Positions 43,580-54,585 of a DNA stretch of 64,000 nucleotides are shown here, in pieces. The position numbers and the translations under genes are program-made. Source of the stretch: Lolium rigidum (taxonomy: Eukaryota; Streptophyta; Magnoliopsida; Poales; Poaceae); assembly GCF_022539505.1 (NCBI RefSeq), contig NC_061510.1, positions 264,377,687 to 264,441,686 on the forward strand, in the 5' to 3' direction. The number at the start of each line of letters is the position of its first letter. The first letter of the stretch is position 1. Under the pieces are notes generated by a model that did not search any database, had not been told where the DNA came from, and saw nothing but the letters and a program-made list of their open reading frames with translations.

Positions 43580-43907
43580 GCGCATGGGGTTGAACCCCGG
43601 CCGATGCTCCACATCAATATGTGCTCTGCCATTTGCGGCAGTGCTTTATTCGGCTCACAAAGCAGTGATGTGATGGTGCTCCGACGGCTATTCAGCGTGT
43701 GGTGTTTGTCTCCTCCGGGCAGCAAACAGAGATTTGGTTCTGCAACAAACCCCCTCAGAGAGCTATTTGTATATTTCTTTTGTGTGGAGTGTTTTTTTGC
43801 TTATGTGTTTGGACAGTTGTTGTATATGGAATTGTCTAGTGTGGTCTACATGTGTTGTAACTTCCAACAGTATATTATGAACATGTGGTTTCCTTCAAAA
43901 AAAAAAT
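43580..43907. other. Possible retroposon (LINE or SINE) 3' end with A-run
   Basis: The block ends GTGGTTTCCTTC followed by ten As at 43898-43907, preceded by TGTTGTAACTTCC-type sequence often seen at grass LINE ends. A B-box-like GGGGTTGAACCCC is near 43591. No target duplication was found, so this stays tentative. Confidence 0.3.
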
Positions 43908-43994
43908 GTTGTAAATTACAGTCTCGCAAAAAGGCAACATCTAAAGGTATAATTGATGCAACCCCATGGGGCTCTCGTAGGGTATCCACGTAAG

Positions 43995-44444
43995 CCACGT
44001 CGCGCGCACTAGTTGGGTCATTCACCTCACTCGCTTTCCATCGATAGCCCACACGTCGCGCAACAGTTGGACGCGGATGGTCGTGCGAGGAGACAAAACG
44101 ACCGCCCCAGCCTAAGCCTCTCCCAATCCTTGCAGCCGCCACCTCCCCCCACCGCATCCCCATCTCCGGCTCGTCGCGGACGCCGCGTCCCCATCTCCGG
44201 CTCGTCGCGGCCGCCTCCCTAGCTCCCCACCGCGGCCGGCCTCCTCTCCGGCGAGCCGCCGTCGCCCGCGCCCTCCAGATCTGGATCATAAAGGCAAAGG
44301 ACGAGCGGGTCTTGCTGGCACGACCGCGCTCACCTTGGTCTTCATTGGCTCCGGCGAGGCAGGGCCGTGGGTGTCGGCCGCGGCCTTTGTCGGCGGCACG
44401 CTGACCGTACCTCGCGGTGTCGCCATCGCTGGGAAGAGGGGCAG
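43995..44444. other. CpG-rich segment without a recognised gene
   Basis: Very GC-rich, like the 5' end of a grass gene. It has a direct repeat (TCCCCATCTCCGGCTCGTCG, at about 44157 and 44188). The long minus-strand frame here has no recognisable domain and looks like a by-product of GC content. It is cut at 44445 by the LTR sequence. Confidence 0.4.
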
Positions 44445-47108
44445 TGTCGCGACCCCGGAGGTCAGGGCTAGACAAACCCAGATATCAAATCTGGCATAAG
44501 CCTAACCTAGATTTCTAGGGCCTACAGGGTGAGAATCGGTGACACAACAGTGACTCTACGACTGAAAGAAATATATTACAACTCTTAGCAGAGTTAAGAT
44601 CCAAATTTAATACACGCAGAGGTCACTGACCATAATTCAACAAGTAACGAAAGCAAATTATGTTATCTAGATAACAAGACTGCGAAGGGCCTAAGAGGCC
44701 ATAACATAAGGCGACGTCCCAGCCCATAAGTCTCGGGCTGCCACCTGGGGAACTCCGAACTACTCGTCGATGTCGAGGTAGAACCCACCATCAGTTGGAA
44801 GAACTTCGTCTGAAACAAAGCATGCAAGACTGAGTACAGGGACTCAGCAAGACTTAGTACAACCTTTTAGCAAAGCGGGTATGCGAGGCTTTATGTGGAG
44901 CTTATTTTGCGGAAAGCCAGTTTTCCTTTGTAAACAAGAGGAAGCAGAAGCTCGTCTATTCAGACCATTTTCAAAAGGGATAAGAGAGCGATATCAACTC
45001 TAGCTCTAATATCATCATGTTGAATCCACCGAATCTTCACCATCACCTGAACCTATTACCTAGGATCACCCCCTCGACACCCTGAGAAGGGATCCTTATT
45101 CACACATAGATATCAATTTTTACAATCAGGTTCAAGTTGTCTATGATCATCCCGTCCTTTCCCAAGTCGTCCTTAACCGTGGACACAGCTTTTCGAAAAG
45201 ATTTACCCTGCAGGGGTGTACAACTTTACCCACACACGCCGACCGACTCTTAGTGCCACTAGTATAACACACTTCCTTGGTGTGCTGGCAGAGGGTGGTC
45301 GACCAAAACCTTTCCCTTACTTCGCCTATTCCATGAGTAAAACTAACTGGGGAACTCCGTCATCGTAGGTAGCCATTCTCCGAGGCGGTCCCGGTCATTA
45401 TGCGCAAGGGATCCAGTTCAATGCCTCCAGCATCCTTCACCCTAGCCACGCCCTGTATGATGCACTTTGAAAACCTTTTCCACCTTTTTCCCATGCGTAT
45501 GACAAATGGAACTCGCAAACTAATTGACTCATGGGTAAGCTAGGTAAGTTCGGGTCAAGGGGTTCCCATGGGCCCCGTGTGGCTGTACGCTCAGTCTTGG
45601 TTCCGAAGGCGAGAACTCAGGTCCTAGTATCGGCGAGAACGAGTCAAATCACCATATCCCCATGTTGCGGCCCATCCAAGCCTTTAGCATGTTTATTAAC
45701 ATCGTCACTGATCTTACCACGTCATCCTGTCAAACTAGGTTCATTCGGAGCTCTGATTCATCAACCGGATGGATCAAACTTCAATAACTAAGCATGGCTA
45801 AGCATATCATATATAAGGCTCTAGCGATGAGATCAAGCTCAACCTAGTTTTGCTAGGAGAGGTGGATCAGGAACTTTAGGCTACAAGGAAAGATTATGCA
45901 CACATAGGATAGCTACAACTGCCGATAAAACATATTTGAAGCGGATGCAATATGTAAGAACCAGAAGAAAAGCATTTCGAAACCGTATATGAACCAGGTT
46001 AGGGCTTGCCTTGTCCCTCGTTGTTCGGGTACTGCTCTTCGGTGGCATTGACCTCAGGTTCGCGTTCGGCCCCTATCGAGAAGAACCAAATACCGGAAAG
46101 GAAGAGCACAATCAAGACAAGGTACAATGCAATGCACAAATGATATGATGACATGTCATATTAGAGGGGTTCGGGTAAACCCTAGGTGCATCGACAGAAT
46201 TTAGAGGAGTTTGGCATCGAACCCGACACATGAGAGGGGTCGATTTAGGTTTTCTACTAAGGGTCCACATTTAATTGGGTCAAACTTGTATGAAACATGG
46301 ATAAACAATTAGGAAATGTTTTTCTAATCATTTTGATATATAATTTTATATTTTTCTGATTTAAAATGAATTACTTATGAATTTCCAAATTTTAATTCAT
46401 TTTGAATCAATTTCTGAAAATTCTATAAAATTAATAAAGGTTTAACAATTTGGACCCACATGTCATAATTTTGTTATTTTCCAAATATTTATGAAATTAA
46501 TAAAATCCTGACAAGGGACCCCACATGTCATAATTTTCTATTTAAAGAAATACATAAATGATTTACTCAAAATACAGGGGAAAAATAAAGAAAAAGAGAA
46601 ATGACGTCACGCTGACGTCATGCTGATGTCCGCGCTGCCATTGCCCGAAGTAGAGCTCGGGTGGAGCTCAATCTCGGCGCTCCCGTGGGCGGGAGGACGT
46701 GCGAGTTGGGGCAAAAGGGGCGCCTCGACATGGGGAACCTATTGGTGGTTGTGCCTCCCCTTATTGGCCGCTGGAGCATGGCCGCCGGCGAGCCTGTGCG
46801 GCGGCCGGGACAGGCGGCTCGAGGCGACGGTGATAGAGAGGGAGAGGGGGCGAGCCGAGGGTGCTAGGAGGTGCAGCAGCTCACCGCGAGCAAGACGGTG
46901 AGGTTGACGGCGCCGGAGGAGCTTCGCCGGCGATGAATTTGAGCGGAGGCCGGTCGTCCCTGCAAGTTAGGGTTAGGGTTTCTTGGGTGTAGGAGACTAC
47001 GGGGAAGGGGAAAAAGCGGGGCTAGGGTTCGGGGCAGCGGCCGATGAGCCTTTATAGCCATCGGGGGGGGGGGGCGGGGAGCATCTGGGCCACCGGCACC
47101 ATCGGGTG
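44445..47108 (-). mobile_element. Minus-strand LTR (partial or solo) with promoter, cut by a CACTA element
   Basis: On the plus strand it starts TGTCGCGACCCCGG at 44445, so on the minus strand it ends GGGTCGCGACA. A strong minus-strand promoter lies at 47051-47056. The organisation resembles the LARD LTR: promoter, leader with CCCTAACCCTAAC, a CGCG|GTGAGC splice-donor-like site (minus strand, at 46883-46886), then a long AT-richer U5. No primer-binding site follows, so it is either a solo LTR or truncated. The CACTA element starts within its U3. Confidence 0.6.
47051..47056 (-). promoter_or_regulatory. LTR TATA box (minus strand, TATAAA)
   Basis: On the minus strand GGCTATAAAGGCTC is followed about 30 bases later by CCCCGAACCCTAGCC, a typical plant leader start. 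A G/C homopolymer run of ten lies just upstream (47066-47075). Confidence 0.55.
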
Positions 47109-47363
47109 CACTACAAGAAAAGTTCTGATAGACAACGTCTCAAAATCGTCCGCTAAGGGGTATTTTTCGTCGCCTATGGGCCTAACCCGACGATATGGGT
47201 TCTGTTGTCGAAACTGCGTCAGGCAAAGTCCTACGACGATTTTTTCGGTCCGTCGCGCTTGGGCGCCCTTCCGCCACGGAAAATCGGATCGTTGCAGAAG
47301 TGTTTCCGGGAGCCCGTTGACTGCTGACGTCATGCAAACTGACACGTGGCGAGACGCCGTTAG

Positions 47364-47388
47364 CGGCGGTTAACGGCGTTAACCGCCG
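47364..47388. repeat. Perfect 11-bp inverted repeat in the CACTA subterminal region
   Basis: Arms CGGCGGTTAAC and GTTAACCGCCG with a GGC loop. It sits about 255 bp inside the terminus, in a region where transposase binding motifs are expected. Confidence 0.7.
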
Positions 47389-47672
47389 AAACCCCGTGGT
47401 AGATGGTAGGCCCACACGAGGCCCGCCACGTCTTAGCGGGCCGGCCCATTAAGTTTGCGGGCCGGGCTAGCCGACTTAGTTTGACCGGTCAACTATATAG
47501 CCGGGCTGGTCCATTAGTTACGTGGGCCGGGCCTAACCTCTAAGGTTGATCGGTCAAAACATTAATGGGCCGGCCCACTAAGCATGTGGGCCGGGCCGAA
47601 TGCACTCGTTTGACCGGTCAACAGGCAAAAGGGCCGGCCCACAAAACATGTAGGACCCACTTTCCTTTTATT

Positions 47673-48436
47673 GGGCCGGCCCATTTACCAAGTGGGGTCC
47701 ACCGTAAAGCAAGTGGGTCGGCCCAAGAAGTTATTGGGCCGGCCCAATTAGCCTGTGGGTCCCATTTTCCTCCTATAGGGCCGGCCCATTTAGTATGTGG
47801 GGTCCACCATATAGCAAGTGGGCCGGCCCAACAAGCCAGTGGGCCGGGCCAAAATCACATGTGGGTCCCACTTTCCTGTTAACGGGCCGGCCCATTTAGT
47901 ACGTGGGGTCCACCATATAGCAAGTGGGCCGGCCCAACAAGTTAGTGGGCCGGGCCAAAAACACAGGTGGGTCCCACTTTCCAGTTAAAGAGCCGGCCCA
48001 TTTAGTATGTGGGGTCCACCATAACGTAATTGGGCTGGCCCAACACGCTAGTGGGCCGGGCCAAAAATACAGGTGGGTCCCACATTCCTGCTAAAAGGCC
48101 GGCCCATTGAGCAAGTGGGGTCCACGATATAGCAAGTGGGCCAGCCCAATAAGATAGTGGGCCGGGCCAAGAACACTGGTGGGTCCCACATTCCTGTTAA
48201 AGGGCCGGCCCAGTTTGTAAGTGGGGTCCACCTTATAGCAAGTGGGCCGGCCCAACAAGATAGTGGGCCGGGCCAAAAACACAGGTGGGTCCCACTTTCC
48301 TCTTAAAGGGCCGACCCATTTAGTATGTGGGATCCACCACAAAAGCAATTGGCTGGCCCAACTAGTTAGTGGGCCGGCCCAGTAGTGGGTGGGGTCCACC
48401 TTAAAGCAAGTGGGCCGGCCCAATTAGAGTGTGGGG
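47673..48436. repeat. Subterminal tandem array, 106-bp unit, about seven copies
   Basis: GGGCCGGCCC-type starts lie at 47673, 47778, 47884, 47990, 48096, 48202 and 48308, a period of 105-106 bp, then at 48371. Each unit holds GGCCGGCCCA, GTGGGGTCCACC, a second GGGCCGGCCCAA and GTGGGTCCCAC. Subterminal repeats bind transposase in CACTA elements. Confidence 0.9.
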
Positions 48437-48438
48437 TC

Positions 48439-50030
48439 TCATGCGTGCAGTCGACACGTCCGTTGGGAACCCCAAGAGGAAGGTGTGATGCGTACAGTAG
48501 CAAGTTTTCCCTCAGAAAGAAACCAAGGTTTATCGAACCAGGAGGAGCCAAGAAGCACGTTGAAGGTTGATGGCGGAGGAGTGTAGTGCGGCGCAACACC
48601 AGGGATTCCGGCGCCAACGTGGAACCTGCACAACACAACCAAAGTACTTTGCCCCAACGAAACAGTGAGGTTGTCAATCTCACCGGCTTGATGTAACAAA
48701 GGATTAGATGTATAGTGTGGATGATGATTGTTTGCAGAAAACAAGTAAAACAAGTATTGCAGTAGATTGTATTCGATGTAAAAGAATGGACCGGGGTCCA
48801 CGAGTTCACTAGAGGTGTCTCTCCCATAAGATAAATAGCATGTTGGGTGAACAAATTACAGTTGGGCAATTGACAAATAGAGAGGGCATGACCATGCACA
48901 TACATGATATGATGAGTATTGTGAGATTTAATTGGGCATTACGACAAAGTACATAGACCGCTATCCAAGCATGCATCTATGCCTAAAAAGTCCACCTTCA
49001 GGGTTATCATCCGAACCCCTTCCAGTATTAAGTTGCAAACAACAGACAATTGCATTAAGTATGGTGCGTAATGTAATCAATAACTACATCCTCGGACATA
49101 GCATCAATGTTTTATCCCTAGTGGCAACAACGACATCCACAACCTTAGAACTTTCGTCACTCGTCCTGCATTTAATGGAGGCATGAACCCACTATCGAGC
49201 ATAAATACACCCTCTTGGAGTTAAGAGTAAAAACTTGGCCAGAGCCTCTACTAATAACGGAGAGCATGCAAGATCATAAACACCACATAGGTAATAGATT
49301 GATAATCAACATAACATAGTATTCTCTATCCATCGGATCCCAACAAACACAACATATAGCATTACAGATAGATGATCTTGATCATGTTAGGCAGCTCACA
49401 AGATCCGACAATGAAGCACATAAGGAGAAGACGACCATCTAGCTACTGCTATGGACCCATAGTCCGAGGGTGAACTACTCACTCATCACTCCGGAGGCGA
49501 CCATGGCGGTGAAGATTCCTCCGGGAGATGATTCCCCTCTCCGGCAGGGTGCCGGAGGCGATCTCCTGAATCCCCCGAGATGGGATTGGCGGCGGCGTCT
49601 CTGGAAGGTTTTCCGTATCGTTGCTCGCGGTACTGGGGGTTTCGCGACGAAGACTATATGTAGGCGGAAGGGCAGGTGAGGGGGCCACACGAGGGCCCCA
49701 CACAACAGGCCGGTGCGGCCAAGGGCCAGGCCTCGCCGCCCTAGTGTCTGGCCACCTCGTGGCCCCACTTCGTAAGTCCTCCGGTCTTCTGGAAGCTTCG
49801 TGGAAAAATAGGCCCCTGGGCGTTGATTTCGTCCAATTCCGAGAATATTTCCTTACTAGGATTTCGAAACCAAAAACAGCGAAAAACAAGAATCGGCTCT
49901 TCGGCATCTCGTTAATAGGTTAGTGCCGGAAAATGCATAAATATGACATGAAGTGTGCATAAAACATGTAGATATCATCAATAATGTGGCATGGAACATA
50001 AGAAATTATCGATACGTCGGAGACGTATCA
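48439..50030 (-). mobile_element. Solo LTR, type B, minus strand (1592 bp)
   Basis: On the minus strand it starts TGATACGTCTCCGACG at 50030 and ends at 48439, aligned to the unextended type B LTR 9761-11353 (1593 bp). The flanks GGGTC (48434-48438) and GAGTC (50031-50035) are a 4-of-5 target duplication. Its last bases read CGCATGA where the family has CGCCATCA, so the terminal CA has mutated to GA. The GC inverted repeat is at 49708-49740. Confidence 0.85.
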
Positions 50031-50619
50031 GAGTCCACCGTAAATCAAGTGGGCTGGCCCAATAAGTAAGTGGGCCAGCCCGTTTAGCTGTTTATATGCC
50101 GGCATAATAGGCGCTTTAGGATTTTGCGGGCCGGCACATACGTGATTTCGGTTAATTGGGCCGTTTAAGGGATGGGAATTCGTGATTTAGATACTGAGAA
50201 TATTTACGCAGCAATGATTTCTGTCGGATAGCGTCACTTACCACAAGCAACAAAGAAAAAATGCGCGAAAGAACTATAAAAACTAACTAAATATTACATC
50301 AGCTGCACGGCTTTGAAAAAATATTACAGAACCCAGAGAAATTGAATGGTAATTAAACCTAGCAATACAATGAAGCGATCCGGCAATCTTTTAAGTTGTC
50401 CATGCAGCACCTATATCTGAAACAAAGACATTACAAGTTAAGAAATCAACAATGGAAAGGCAAAGACACTACAATATTGTTTGCCAAAGAATTTGGAACT
50501 CATCATTTCGTCGTTATAACAAGATCATTGTAATGCGCACAATAAGCAAACAAAGAGTGCATGCCGCATACCAACAACCAATATAACGAAGCATGTTAGA
50601 ATGAAACATCGGACTTACT

Positions 50620-51625
50620 ACTGTCGAGTCCCATGCAAACCAACATGTTCGGGGAGTACAAAATTGGCATGAACAACATAGTAGCGAGGCTATAAATTTT
50701 GTAACAACGACTGAGCAAGATGAAGTTATGATGCCTACATCTACGGAGCAGGGGAATGTAAACCAAAAATAGAAGTTACGATGGCAAAAGCTAAAGAGGA
50801 GGGAATGTGAACCAACATGTGCCAAGTGCAATTACTTCATTTTGGCCGTGAACTAAATAATACTCCTGAACTTATAGTGAAGGGGATGCAAATAAAGATG
50901 TTTCGGGATATAAACTTGTAATGAGTAACACATAGAGGATAGTTAATGCTGGAGCTTAGGATGGACCGGATACTGAGAATATAGTGGGATCACCTGTGAA
51001 CTTGTATAAGAGGGAATGCAAACCAATATGTTCAGCATTCCATATGTGAGCGTCATGCCAAGTCAGAGAAACAAGTCAATAATGCAGCTTTTGAAGAACA
51101 AGATGGCACGCAAAATTATTATCTAGTAATATGACAAGTTTATTTGTACTACGGGCTAGATAGCGAGTGATAGCATGCCAAACTAAGTCCTTACTTTGTT
51201 AGCTTACAATGAAGTAGATACAAAACAATGGCATCACCAGTAGTACGAGGAATGCAAGCCAACATGTTCATGGAGTAAAAAATTGGCACAAACAACATAG
51301 TAGCAGGCCATATTTTTTGTAACAACGACCGAGCAAGATAAAGTTATGATGGCTAGATCTACAGAGCGAGGCAATGTAAACCAAATATAGAAGTTACGAT
51401 GCCAAAAGCTATAGAGCGAGGGAATGCGAACCAACATGTGCAATTACTTAAAATTGGCCATGAACTAAATAATAGCGAGGATGTTACTATAATACCTATA
51501 ATTTTTGTAACAACGACAGAGCAAGATAGAAGTTATGATGGCTACATCTACGGAGCAGGGAATGCAAACCAAAATGTTCAATCGCTTAAAGTTAGCAATG
51601 AACTAGAAAATAGCAAGGTGTTACG
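50620..51625. repeat. Three long diverged direct repeats in the CACTA interior
   Basis: Blocks at about 50625-50860, 51235-51480 and 51500-51625 share CCAACATGTTC, a TTTTTGTAACAACGAC- stretch, GAGCAAGAT, GAAGTTATGATG and GAACTAAATAATA in the same order. Similarity is about 80-90 percent by eye. Confidence 0.7.
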
Positions 51626-51649
51626 GTCATAGCTAGGAATGAACTAAAA

Positions 51650-52700
51650 GAGCTTCAGACAAACAAGCATCTGAACCCAGAACATGGCGCTAAAACAAGG
51701 GACTTACATTAGGAGAAGCACTCGTGGGAGTCACGAGTAGATCTTCCCGGGGTTGATAGATCCGGTGATGAAGTACGCTACATGTGCTACTTGGGGTTGG
51801 AGAGACGGCCATTACACTTCATGGTTACTCCTCTCATCTCGCAAAAACGTAACGGCGCGTCGTTAGCACAAACAGAGTTCCCCAAGATTAAACAAGAACT
51901 TGCAGGCAAGCAATAGAAAAGCGACAGCAGAAGAGTTTAGATCTTGCACGGCACCGGTGAAGCAGATCCGGTCCATGCACAGCGGTGTCGGTGTGCAAGA
52001 TCCGATGCGGTGGACGAAGGATCTGGCGAAGCGGCTCCGGTGGGGTGGACGATACCGCAGCTGAAGCGACTGCGGTAGACTGCTGGATGAGCATATGGTT
52101 TCGAGGTTCGGCGGGGATGATCCGGTCCGGTTGATGACGGCGTCGATGAAGCAGCTCCGGCAGGCAGCCGGATGACGAGGATCGCGAGGCCTCGGGTAGG
52201 CCAGGGAAGTCCGACGGGGATGTTCCGGTGCGGTGGTCGTGGAGGTGGGAGAGAGAGGGACTTGGGAAGTTCCGGTGGGTGTGGTCTCGGAGGAGAGACT
52301 GAGGGAAATGAATTTTTTTCGGTTAGTTTCCGGGGCTAGGGAGGTGGTGATCGAAAAAAATGACGGGTAGACCCCCCACCAACCGACTTATACATGGACA
52401 TTGTTGTCATCTTTACGAGGGTAGAATGGGAAGTTAGAAGCGTGTGAAATATTTGTATTTTTGGGGCGGGAAGTTTTGCCGCTGGAATGAGATTTCGAAT
52501 TTGGCTACAGTCCAAGTAATACAAAAATATGAGACCGTACTAGTACGGCCAAATGTCACATCAAGTCATCATCACGTTGAAAATCGGTTACCACGATCAT
52601 AATCATGATGTATCTTGAAAATCCATTTTGAAAAGCCCTTCCGAAATATTTCAGGATTGGTTGGAGATTTTGCAGCTTGACTGAAAATTGATTTTGAATA
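51650..52700. other. CACTA interior, GC-rich then AT-rich; no gene recognised
   Basis: 51880-52330 is rich in CGGTG and GATCCGG motifs (GCAGATCCGGTCC, GCGGCTCCGGTGG and others) with no long frame. 52340-52700 is AT-richer and contains a perfect palindrome CCGTACTAGTACGG at 52535-52548. Confidence 0.4.
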
Positions 52701-52705
52701 CGGAC

Positions 52706-54421
52706 TGATACGTCTCCGACGTATCGATAATTTCTTATGTTCTATGCCATATTATTGATGATACCTACATGTTTTATGCACACTTTATGTCATATTCGTG
52801 CATTTTCGGAACTAACCTATTAACAAGATGCCGAAGTGCCAGTTCTGTTTTCACGCTGTTTTTGGTTTCAGAAATCCTAGTAACGAAATATTCTCGGAAT
52901 TGGACGAAACGAAGACCCGGGTTCCTATTTTCACCGGAAGCATCCGGAACACCGGGAAGGACCGGAGGGGGGCACCGGGCCCCCGGACCATAGGCCGGCG
53001 CGGCCCAGGCCCCGGCCGCGCCGCCATATGGTGTGGCCACCCCTTCGACCCTCTCGCGCCGCCTCTTCGCCTATATAAAGCCTCCGTCGCGAAAACCCCG
53101 AGGCGAAGAACCACGATACGGAAAACCTTCCGGAGCCGCCGCCATCGCGAAGCCAAGATGCGGGGGACAGGAGTCTCCGTTCCGGCACCCTGCCGGAGCG
53201 GGGAAGTGCCCCGGAAGGCTTCTCCATCTCCACCGCTGCCATCTCCACCGCCATCTTCATCACCGCTGCTGCTCCCATGAGGAGGGAGTAGTTCTCCATC
53301 GAGGCTCGGGGCTGTACCGGTAGCTATGTGGTTCATCTCTCTCCTATGTGCTTCAATACAATAATCTCATGAGCTGCCTTACATGATTGAGATTCATATG
53401 ATGATGCTTGTAATCTAGATGTCATTATGCTAGTCAAGTGAGTTTTACTTATGTGATCTCCGGAGACTCCTTGTCCCACGTGTGTAAAGGTGACGAGTGT
53501 GTGCACCGTGTGGGTCTCTTAGGCTATATTTCACGGAATACTTATTCACTTGTTGAATGGCATAGTGAGGTGCTTATTTATATCTCTTTATGATTGCAAT
53601 GTGTTTGTATCACAATTTATCTATGTGCTACTCTAGCAATGTTATTAAAGTAGTTTTATTCCTCCTGCACGTGTGCAAAGGTGACAGATGTGTGCACCGT
53701 GTTAGTACTTGGTTTATGCTATGATCATGATCTCTTGTAGATTGCGAAGTTAACTATTGCTATGATAATATTGATGTGATCTATTCCTCCTACATATGCA
53801 TGAAGGTGACCGTGTGCATGCTATGTTAGTACTTGGTTTAGTCTTTTGATCTATCTTACACTAAAGGTTACTAAAATATGAGCATTATTGTGGAGCTTGT
53901 TAACTCCGGCATTGAGGGTTCGTGTAATCCTACGCAATGTGTTCATCATCCAACAAGAGTGTAGAGTATGCATTTATACTGTTCGTTATGTGATCAATGT
54001 TGAGAGTGTCCACTAGTGAAAGTGTAATCCCTAGGCCTTGTTCCTAAATATCGCTATCGCTGCTTGTTTACTTGTTTCTTTGCGTTACTACTGCTGCGTT
54101 ACAAATGCTGCGTTACTACTGCTTGTTTACTTGTCTCGGGCAAAGCACTTTTACGGTGCCGTTGCTACTGCTTATTCATACCACCCGTATTTCACTATCT
54201 CTTCGCCGAACTAGTGCACCTATTAGGTGTGTTGGGGACACAAGAGACTTCTTGCTTTGTGGTTGCAGGGTTGCATGAGAGGGATATCTTTGACCTCTTC
54301 CTCCCTGAGATCGATAAACCTTGGGTGATCCACTTAAGGGAAAACTTGCTGCTGTTCTACAAACCTCTGCTCTTGGAGGCCCAACACTGTCTACGGGAAA
54401 GGAGGGGGAACGTAGACATCA
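52706..54421 (+). repeat. 5' LTR, type A (1716 bp)
   Basis: Starts TGATACG and ends GTAGACATCA, like the solo LTR 5244-6933 and the partial 3' LTR 57825-58984. A CTATATAAAG TATA box is at 53071-53080, with the GC inverted repeat at 52993-53024. Three AGGTGAC motifs lie at about 53487, 53680 and 53803. A decayed primer-site-like string (ACTTTTACGGTGCCGTTG) is at 54147-54164. Confidence 0.9.
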
Positions 54422-54432
54422 AGCTATTTTCA

Positions 54433-54450
54433 CGGCGCCGTTGCCGGGGA
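54433..54450 (+). other. Primer-binding site of the type A element, tRNA-Asp type
   Basis: CGGCGCCGTTGCCGGGGA differs from the tRNA-Asp complement TGGCGCCGTTGCCGGGGA only in its first base. It lies 11 bases after the LTR end. A partial second copy (CGGCGCCGTTG) is at 54499-54509. Confidence 0.8.
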
Positions 54451-54585
54451 GGAAAGGTAAAAGGCACTCATACTCCGGTCTCGGGTAAAGTACTTTTCCG
54501 GCGCCGTTGTGTGTGTGCTCGAAGCTATTTCCTTTAGATCCTGCAATTGCATCTTTTTGTTTCTTGTTTACACTAGTTTGGCATA

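Larger units (their letters stand above)
47109..52705 (+). mobile_element. CACTA-type DNA transposon, left end and interior; right end not seen
   Basis: The left terminus CACTACAAGAAAAG at 47109 is the classic CACTA/Spm (En) end of Triticeae elements. The subterminal region holds a 106-bp tandem array (47673-48436), then after a nested solo LTR (48439-50030) the same GGGCCGGCCC-type motif continues to about 50100. Interior 50200-51640 holds long direct repeats; 51650-52330 is GC-rich. No transposase frame is seen, so this is a non-autonomous form. The right end may lie beyond the insertion at 52706 or in the gap; the end given here is only the next boundary. Confidence 0.7.

Noticed and set aside
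43846..44475. 209-codon minus-strand frame
   Set aside because: It crosses the CpG-rich segment and the LTR boundary at 44445, so it joins unrelated sequences.
47673..48436. CRISPR-like array (regular repeats)
   Set aside because: The 106-bp units are adjacent, diverged and lie inside a CACTA terminus of a plant genome. There are no unique spacers.
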